DNA of 64,000 bases from Malus domestica. Lineage: Eukaryota; Streptophyta; Magnoliopsida; Rosales; Rosaceae. Shown here one piece after another: positions 57,055 to 64,000 of the stretch. Each line of letters starts with the position of its first letter. The first letter of the stretch is position 1. The notes below the pieces were generated by a model, which did no database searches, was not told the DNA's origin, and saw only the letters and a program-made list of their open reading frames with translations. The stretch is taken from contig NC_091668.1 of the NCBI RefSeq assembly GCF_042453785.1, positions 29,327,501-29,391,500 of the forward strand, given 5' to 3'. Position numbers and translations under genes: made by a program.

Positions 57055-57493
57055 GTAAGAATATTTTAATATTCTAAAGTAGTCCATATGACACGGTCCA
57101 TATGATATGTAGGGTTTAACGGATATTATCATTTGTAAATAATCCTATTGGTCAAATTATGAGAAATGTTTCCTATCAAATTACTGTGATGGGTGGTAAT
57201 TGATTATGAGCTTTAAATGGAAACGGGTCCTCTCTCTGCCTCACTTATATACATTGCATATACCCATCTAATATGCACTTGATAGAAAAACACAATTAGG
57301 GTTTTCACGTGCAAATAGAGGCAAGAGAGAGAACACCTATTTCCTCCGCCGCTGACAGAATCCGTTTGGGATCTCATAGCGTTCATTGTCATGGATCAAG
57401 GTACGCTTGGTTGTTTAATGTATTTCCGGAAATTATTTGTATGTGAAAATCATGAAGTTAGATAATCTTGGCTTAATTGTTTTAAGATTTACA
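57055..57493 (+). repeat. 3' LTR of the copia element
   Basis: 439 bp, same ends as the 5' LTR, followed by the CAGAT duplication. Confidence 0.93.
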
Positions 57494-57498
57494 CAGAT

Positions 57499-58699
57499 TA
57501 TTAAAGAATAAATTTAGGCTAATTTTTTTTTCTTAAAGTAACTTTTTTAAAAGAAAAAAAATTATGTAGACTATCATGATTTAATTTTATGAACATTTTA
57601 ACCTAAAAATATTTATATTCTGACAAATATTGAAAAATCACAAACCGACACCATGAAACTAGTTCATCACTATGAAAAAAATATGAAATACATAAAATAT
57701 TTTTTTTAATTACTTTAGCCGTTAAATTTTTTTTTTACCGTTGAATTTCATCAAATTAGATCTTAACAGTTAGATTCAATGAATTTATAAATATAAAATT
57801 AAATAAAATACACATATATAGTGGGTCAGCCCTACTAATCCTGGGCTAAATCAGACTTTTTTTTTAGGTTTTAGCTTTTAGCCCACACATTTAGCATGGG
57901 TTGGGTTGGGTTGGGTTGAGTTTGAGAGAAATAAAACTTAAAAAATAGCATTTAGCCAAGAATTAGGTTTAATCTAAGTGCTGGATTAATGTCCCAGCGT
58001 CCTATCCGGATTGACCCATTTCAATATATTAAAAACGTGAGAAAGTGGTTGACAAGTGTACAAATAATATATGCGTTTGGTATGTGAATTTTGTGTGGTT
58101 TATGTGTATCAGCGTATATTTGGTTGAATACGATTTATGTAATACTAATAATATTGTGAGTTTTTAATTGACCCAAACCAGAACTTCTTATTAATACTAT
58201 AACTTTAGTCCATAAAATATCAACCACATCCTTCACTAAAAAAAATCTGACAACGTGAAAAACATATTTGAACGTGTTTATTCATAAATCTTATCACGGT
58301 CCATCACAAATAGGGTCGATATTATTTCAATTTAACCATTTATTATTAGATGTTGGATTTTATCACAAAAGTCTTCAATGATATTTGCTGTAAAAATTCT
58401 CTTATTAATACATTATTTTGTCATACCTCCGATGCGCAACTCAATTCTCTAACATTTATCGGTTTAAGCAAATCTCCAAACAACTTTCACAACTAGATGG
58501 AATGCATAACAATAAAATAGAGGCAATTTTCTAAGGGATTAGGACTCTCTCCCCTTTCCCCTCCTATTTGAACAACCACAATTAAGTTAGGTCAACATCT
58601 TGTGTTGCTTTCTTTATAAAGAGAGAAATACAATGAAAATGTAAGAGAAGAGGAGGAAAATGGATGAAAATTGGAGGGGGAGAGATTCCAAGATAGTTA
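57499..58699. other. AT-rich spacer with small repeats
   Basis: No gene seen. GGGTTGGGTTGGGTTGGGTT at about 57,899-57,918 is a short GGGTT repeat. About 58,535-58,690 looks like a foldback of CT-rich and GA-rich arms (CTCTCCCCTTTCCCCTCC against GGAGGGGGAGAG). Confidence 0.5.
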
Positions 58700-59360
58700 G
58701 CTCATCTGTTTTCACTCACAAAACTTAAAGGTGATGTTTTCTTGCCTAGTTGTATCTCTTTGTTTGTAGGCTTTTGTTTTCTGTGATCCAGATAAATTAA
58801 TTTCTCTTTTGACACAGTCACACTAGGGGATTTCCATTTACAATATTGATCACGTTGTTGACACACTCTCAAATAGATGTGAAATGTGAGTCATCTTGTC
58901 TAAACTATAGCTTGACACCAATTTTGAGTGTTTAAATGACGTTTCTTTTTCTTCTTTTGTGTAATTATAAATTCCAATATCTGATTTTTGTCTAATTTAC
59001 CGTAAATATTTGGTAGATCTCTTGTCTCTTTTCCCTTGCTCTTCTCTTCCCCTTTTCTTTTTCTTTTTTTCATATGTTTTATCTGTTCCCTTCTTATCTC
59101 TTCACCAAATCGGACAAAATTGATCAAAGTAAGCTGAATTTGAACCGAACTAGTTAACTTTTTATTTTAATTTTCAATTTTTTGGGATGGAAGTAAATCA
59201 AACCAAACCGTTCTCACCCATACTAAGTCAGTGCTAAGCATGTTTATCAGGAATTGAACACATCTGCTGACTTCATGCTCCTTGTGAGCTCTAAGTTGTT
59301 TATTTAGTATTTTACAACTGATAAATTTTCGTAGTCACATTTTTCAAACCATCGAAAGTT
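58700..59360 (+). repeat. Paralogous non-coding block C
   Basis: 58,700-58,790 matches 27,716-27,810. 59,010-59,360 matches the 25.44-kb and 48.28-kb segments, including GAACCGAACTAGTTAA, CATCTGCTGACTTCATGCTC and TTTTCGTAGTCACAT. The order of sub-segments differs from block A. Confidence 0.65.
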
Positions 59361-59709
59361 TGTGTCAGTATGCTTGGAAAATTTAATAATATTATTATTA
59401 TATTAAATTTATTAATTGAATGGAAATTAGAAGTGGAGACCTTTGGTAGAAAAATGTGTCTATTCAAATGAAGAATTACAACTTTTGACTCTTCATGAAT
59501 AGTCATGCTTTCCAAAGAAGTATCTCAAAATCTATAAATAGGAAAGTCCCTATAAACATAAATAATTTTCATTATTTACATAATCATACATAGAGTGCAC
59601 TAAATATTAAAGAGACTCATTTAGTCCATATGACAAGCCCCGACCCCGATATCCCCAAATACCAGGATATGCACGTGCTGACCGATACCCGATGGTGATG
59701 AAGCCATTT
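59361..59709. other. Spacer left of the inverted repeat
   Basis: From 59,631 the sequence GACAAGCCCCGACCCCGATA has the look of an LTR or transposon end but I found no direct-repeat partner. Confidence 0.35.
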
Positions 59710-60012
59710 TTAAATGCATGCAAGTTATAAAGAAGAAACAAACATAAGTAAAATAAGTGAATTTAAATATATATGAAAATGTGTGGATGCGGGAACGTGT
59801 TCAGAGCATATATCTAATCAAGAATAGTGAGAAAGGAATTTAAGAAATAAATGTGATTACAAAGAAAGTGGGTCCTACCTCGAGAGGACTCGAAGATACC
59901 AATGCGGGAGTGCCTTGACGTCGTGATCGTACGCCTCAATCCTAAGTCCTGAAAAGGGCTCAAAACAAAACATGAGTGGACTAAAGTTGTTAATAATAAT
60001 AATAATAAATTT
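59710..60012. repeat. Left arm of a long inverted repeat
   Basis: It matches, in reverse complement, 62,805-63,056 plus 63,953-64,000. Shared phrases include GCATGCAAGTTATAAAGAAG, GAACGTGTTCAGA against GAACACATTC, AATCAAGAATAGTG, AATGTGATTACAAAGAAAGT and an AATAATAATAAT tract near 59,990-60,008. Confidence 0.8.
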
Positions 60013-62804
60013 ATTTCTTTTTGAACATACTAACCCCCTATTCTGAAAACACCATATAAATACTACATAGTAGGGTTTTCTGAAACTCTAATATGCCATA
60101 AAACCATCGTAGACCATGTATGTACAAAACAATGTTGAATAATGGTTATATAGTCACCCGAAGGCAAATCTGTAAAAGCTCGTAAATCATATAACTATGT
60201 ATTCAATTAGGGGTATCATAGTCTGTAATACCTTGAAAAATTTAAGTATATGAATTTGATATTCATAATTATGAATATGTGGGGAAAAATAGAAATTAAA
60301 TCTATTTATGGTTATGGAAATTTAATTGGGAGATTTTAAAATTTTGTTACCAGAAATTATTATAATTTATGTTGTAAAAAATTATCGATAAGGGAAAAAG
60401 ATGAAAATGCACTAGTTGGTTTAACGTAATTATAGGAGGACGTATTTTATCCTCGTATATATTTAATTGTATTTCTTGATATATTTGGATAGAGCTCGAC
60501 CCTACGAAAACGTAAGCAAAAATCGTTTGTGAATTGAAGTTGAAACGAAGATATTAGAGGTTTTTTTTTTAAAAAAAAAAAAAAAAAAAAAGGAGTCTGG
60601 AAGCTGCTAGAGGGCAAATGAGGGGGAAAACCCGGTTCCCCTTGACTTGCGCGACTCGACTGAGTACCACAACCAAATTTGATCCTTTCTCTGGGCAATT
60701 TCTGGTGAATTGCGTTGATTCACTACCTGAAAATTTATCCTTGACCTCTCATCTCCCCGTTACACCATAAACCCTAGTTAATTAGATCTTGATTTGGAAA
60801 AAAATAGCACCATGGGTGTGTCGAGTGCTCGGCTCGGAATCACCAAAATCTGAAGCTAACTCTCTCCACCACCACCACCAATCAACTCCGCACAACCTCA
60901 GGAACAAAGCCCAAGTGGTGGAGGCATTGGAGCGAATATGGAGGTGGAATCGAAGCACACCCAATTCTAGGGTTCAAGCGGTTCATGGGCGATTTCTCGG
61001 CCCAGGTATAAAAATTACTCCCCTAATTGAGATCTCAATGCCTGTAAAATTTGGTAATTTTTGGAAATAGTTGAATTTTCCAGCGAGTCAGGACGGCCGG
61101 CCTCCATGTGCGGCAGCGCGTGGGCCAAGACCCTACCTGCTCTTCCTAGATTAATTTGGATACCCTGATTCCATATGTGGCGTTCGATTTATGAAATCTC
61201 GTCGTATGACTATGATTTTGATATCCAACCGTTGGAACGTAATGAAATTTTAGTATGTTGTTCTAGAAGCATAATGTGGATGTTGATAAGTTACGGATTA
61301 TAAATCTGATAGGCGGATCATCCGGTTTAAATTTCTAGGGTTGTGAACCCTATACTTGATCTTGATCGACGGGTGACTTTTTATAGTCAACTAAACCGAG
61401 TTTCTGGCGTGCCGTTTATCTTAGAGTGTTGTTGACATTTCATGAAGCTTAGTGGGCTCATTGCGACAACGGGTGGCTTGATTTACCTACAAGTGACTAT
61501 AATATAAGTGATTTATATTGAATTGTTATTTTATTTTATTGCCATTGATCTACATTTGTGAATTGTGAAATATGATTGACTTGATCTCTCTAAAGGGTAC
61601 GTAGGCAGTCTAACGAGAAGTTAGATGCATCCATAAAATAAATGAGATCGAATTTTAGTGGAAAATCATCAAGTTGAGAAATGTTAGAATGGTTATTAAC
61701 ATAAAGGGTAACTATGACATTTTTGGCTTACCACTAAATGTAAATTCTGAAATATATTGGCGGGGCATTACATAGTCGCCGAAGGCCCAACCATCACCCC
61801 GAGGGTGAAGCTGTACAACACAAGGTTACACCGGTGAAGAAACATGATAGGTCCCATTACCCGAAGGTGAAACTGTACGACTCTAGGTTACGCCATAAAA
61901 GAAATATACATAACACACGGACACTAGCTGTGGCTAGTGAAGCTGTCCGACACTAGTTTCGCCAATGAAGCTAGGCGTATGTCATAAATATCTCACTACT
62001 CATCAAACTGTGTCCTATGGTCATAAATAGATACATACTCATGTTGTGTTTATGAGTTGTATGATTACCCACTAACAAGTACAAAAAACATAAATAAAAA
62101 TTTTCATATCAAATCCTCGGAGCTCAAAAGCTCAAACATCATATCATAAATCCATAGGAGCGTTCTAGCTCAAATCATCATCATAAACCATAATAAATCA
62201 ATCATGTGAAATCATAAATTCATATAAATCCGTAATATTTCATAAGGCGTAAATCCAATAATTCGTAACGTTTCGTAAAACGTAAATTCGATAAATTATA
62301 AATATATTTCATGAAACATAAAATCAGGAAATCATGCTTTTCATGAATGCAATACTAGCATTTAATAAAAATTATGCATTTTGAGAAGAGGGTCACTCAC
62401 AGATACTTGTGAGGTCGCAGCCGTTTGAACTAGGAAAGCCGGAGTCTCCAATAGTAATCGCACCTAAGCATAATATTGGGACCCATTAGTAAAACTCAAC
62501 TAAAACTTTTAAATTTGGGAAAACAGAGTGCAAATTTGGATCAGGGCGTTGAAGTATCCTAAGAGGAGTCCCGGGCAAATTTCGTAAAAAGTCAACGGAA
62601 AGTCAACGGTTAACTACATTAAAACTTTGGAATTTCACTAAATAGATGTCAAAAACAGCTCGGGGCATCGAAATAAGCTTAGGAGAGTTCCTGAAAAAGT
62701 TTAGTAAAAGTGGACGCAAAGAATATTTCAAAGAATATTCCAAAGAATATTTCAAGAATATTTCAAAGAATATTCCAAAGAATATTTCAAGAATATTTCA
62801 AATG
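60013..62804. other. Interior of the long inverted repeat, non-coding
   Basis: It includes a T/A homopolymer (60,559-60,590) and a GC-rich stretch 60,590-61,130 with small frames and no domain. A phrase shared with 14.8 kb (GATTGACTTGATCTCTC, ACGTAGGCAGTCTAACGAG) lies near 61,575. Three loosely repeated units of about 75-100 bp built on GGTGAAGCTGTACAACAC / GGTGAAACTGTACGAC / AGTGAAGCTGTCCGACAC lie at 61,775-61,985. These look like pieces of a non-coding retrotransposon derivative. Confidence 0.45.
62725..62802 (+). repeat. Short tandem repeat of AAAGAATATTTC-type units
   Basis: About six to seven imperfect 12-15 bp units (CAAAGAATATTCC / CAAGAATATTT), followed by a TTA microsatellite at about 62,805-62,826. 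Confidence 0.85.
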
Positions 62805-63056
62805 ATTTATTATTATTATTATTATTTTAAACTTTGGTCATGTCACGTTTTGTTTTGCACCCCCTTCAGGTAGAATCGAGGCATACGATCCCAATGTCAA
62901 GGTACTCCCACATCGGTATCTTCAAGTCCTCGGTGTAGGATTCACTTTCTTTGTAATCACATTTATTTCGTAATATTCCTTTTGCACTATTCTTGATTAG
63001 ATGTATGTTCTGAACACATTCCCGGATTCACACATTTTCATTATATTTAAATTTAG

Positions 63057-63952
63057 GGACACTTTGGATGCAGTCCCTAACTACCAATATTCTTTGATTG
63101 AAACCTTTGCATTTTTTTATTTTTGATCGAAGTCCCTGACATTAATGTAATAATATATTTCTATGTAGGTTATTATATTCTTAAATTAAAGTTATTTATA
63201 TTAATGAGATTTTAAATAAAACCCATAATTTATAGGGAGTTTTAACGAAAAGATCGCGGTTCTGTTCACTTTAACGAAAAATCACATTTTTACACTAAAA
63301 AGTCAATCATTGTACTATTCACTTTACTCTTTATTTTGTCCTTATCGTTAAAACTCAAAGTTTTCGAGCCCTTTTTATTAATTTTCCTTAATTTATGGAA
63401 GTAAAAATATTAAAGATGAATTATACTCTCCAATATATTGCGCATGTGTGTATATACACACAGGGGCACGTTCTTCAAAGCTAACTAAACAATTATTGTA
63501 CCAAAATATGGGTACATTTTTCAAAAACACAAAAAAAAAGGCTTAATAACATTATCAAATTTCTTTTATTAAGCTTGACATGGATACATTCTCAAATCAA
63601 CGAAATAGAATGTGCTCATATAAGTTAAAAAAAAAGGTACATTTTTCATATGACAAATTAGTATAGTTAAGAAATGAATTTTTTTTTTTTTATAAAAAGT
63701 TAATGGTTACAAACTTATTCTAATTTTATTTTTTATATTTTGGAAATGTTTGAATTGAAAATTAATTAGGAGTTTAATAAGGGTGTGAGTATTAAAACTC
63801 TAAATCAATTACTAATTTTTATTATAAAAATTATGTAACTTACATAAAATTCATTAATATATTAATACTAGGGACTTTGATCAAAATCTAAAAACTAATA
63901 AGGTCTTAGTTAATAAACATTAGAAACTAGGGACCATATACTAATTTTTTTC
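63057..63952. mobile_element. R-family repeat copy 2, inserted in the inverted-repeat arm
   Basis: It starts GGACACTTTGGATGCAGTCC and ends GGGACCATATACTAATTTTT. The left arm at about 59,747-59,776 shows the uninterrupted sequence, so the insertion point is visible. It carries an H-family MITE. Confidence 0.75.
63234..63388 (+). mobile_element. H-family MITE copy 6 with 8-bp target duplication, nested in the R-family repeat
   Basis: AGGGAGTTTTAACG...TTTTCCT, 155 bp, flanked by TAATTTAT (63,226-63,233 and 63,389-63,396). R-family copy 1 has a single TAATTTAT at the corresponding place (about 45,153), an exact empty site. Confidence 0.92.
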
Positions 63953-64000
63953 CTTATTTTATTTATGTTCATTTCTTCTTTATAACTTGCATGCATGTTA

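Larger units (their letters stand above)
51137..57493 (+). mobile_element. Complete Ty1/copia LTR retrotransposon (6,357 bp), non-autonomous
   Basis: LTRs lie at 51,137-51,608 and 57,055-57,493, with the perfect target duplication CAGAT at 51,132-51,136 and 57,494-57,498. The primer-binding site TGGTATCAGAGC is at 51,611-51,622 and the purine tract AAGTGGGAGAA is just before the 3' LTR. Domain order is gag, protease, integrase, reverse transcriptase, RNase H, as in Ty1/copia. Multiple stops and frameshifts kill the polyprotein. The LTRs differ at roughly nine positions by eye plus a TA-repeat length change. Confidence 0.95.
62805..64000. repeat. Right arm of the long inverted repeat, interrupted
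   Basis: Reverse complement of 59,710-60,012, split by an R-family repeat at 63,057-63,952. The arm resumes with TTATTTTATTTATGTTCATT and is still matching at the window end, so the true arm may be longer. Confidence 0.8.

Overview
This is plant nuclear DNA from a woody eudicot, most likely Rosaceae (apple/pear type). The family call is inference from overall gene and repeat character, not from a diagnostic marker. Genes are intron-rich with GT-AG splice sites, spacers are AT-rich, and well over half the window is transposable-element DNA. There are four apparently intact host genes, one frameshifted host gene and one or two gene fragments.

Layout. 1-2.9 kb: 3' part of a Ty1/copia retrotransposon ending in an LTR, followed by a scrap of a Ty3/gypsy LTR. 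3.5-3.8 kb: decayed glutathione S-transferase-like fragment. 4.1-7.2 kb (minus): three-exon vestitone/dihydroflavonol reductase-like gene whose first intron holds a tandem TRIM-like retroelement. 7.4-10.8 kb: MITEs, a 1.1-kb Mutator-like insertion and weak LTR remnants. 11.0-12.6 kb (minus): SRP14. 13.6-14.7 kb: a 75-bp minisatellite next to a solo gypsy LTR. 15.8-18.8 kb (minus): nine-exon gene for a USP-domain/pseudokinase protein. 20.0-20.8 kb: hAT-like element. 21.1-21.6 kb (plus): ribosomal protein eS30. 22.3 kb: tRNA-type SINE. 24.7-28.0 kb: duplicated non-coding blocks.

28,048-42,560: a complete 14.5-kb Ty3/gypsy element of Tat type, with AACGT target duplications and 517-bp LTRs. It has a broken gag-pol, an archaeal-type second RNase H, antisense ORFs (one pair with a plausible intron) and a 3' region rich in satellite-like tandem arrays. 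It sits about 0.2 kb upstream of a three-exon bicupin (11S-globulin-like) gene (42.8-44.9 kb) that carries a one-base frameshift. 45-51 kb: MITEs, a foldback element and a second tandem TRIM array (four LTRs, three internal regions). 51,137-57,493: a complete but dead Ty1/copia element (CAGAT target duplications). 58.7-64 kb: a third copy of the duplicated block, then a long inverted repeat. Its right arm contains an R-family repeat, which itself contains an H-family MITE, giving three levels of nesting.

The host genes are unrelated housekeeping or metabolic functions and do not form a pathway. What unites the window is layered transposition. Target-site duplications were found for the gypsy element, its solo LTR, the copia element, both TRIM arrays (each with one mismatch), the SINE, the Mutator-like elements and four of the six 155-bp MITE copies. 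Several insertions can also be checked against paralogous empty sites inside the window.
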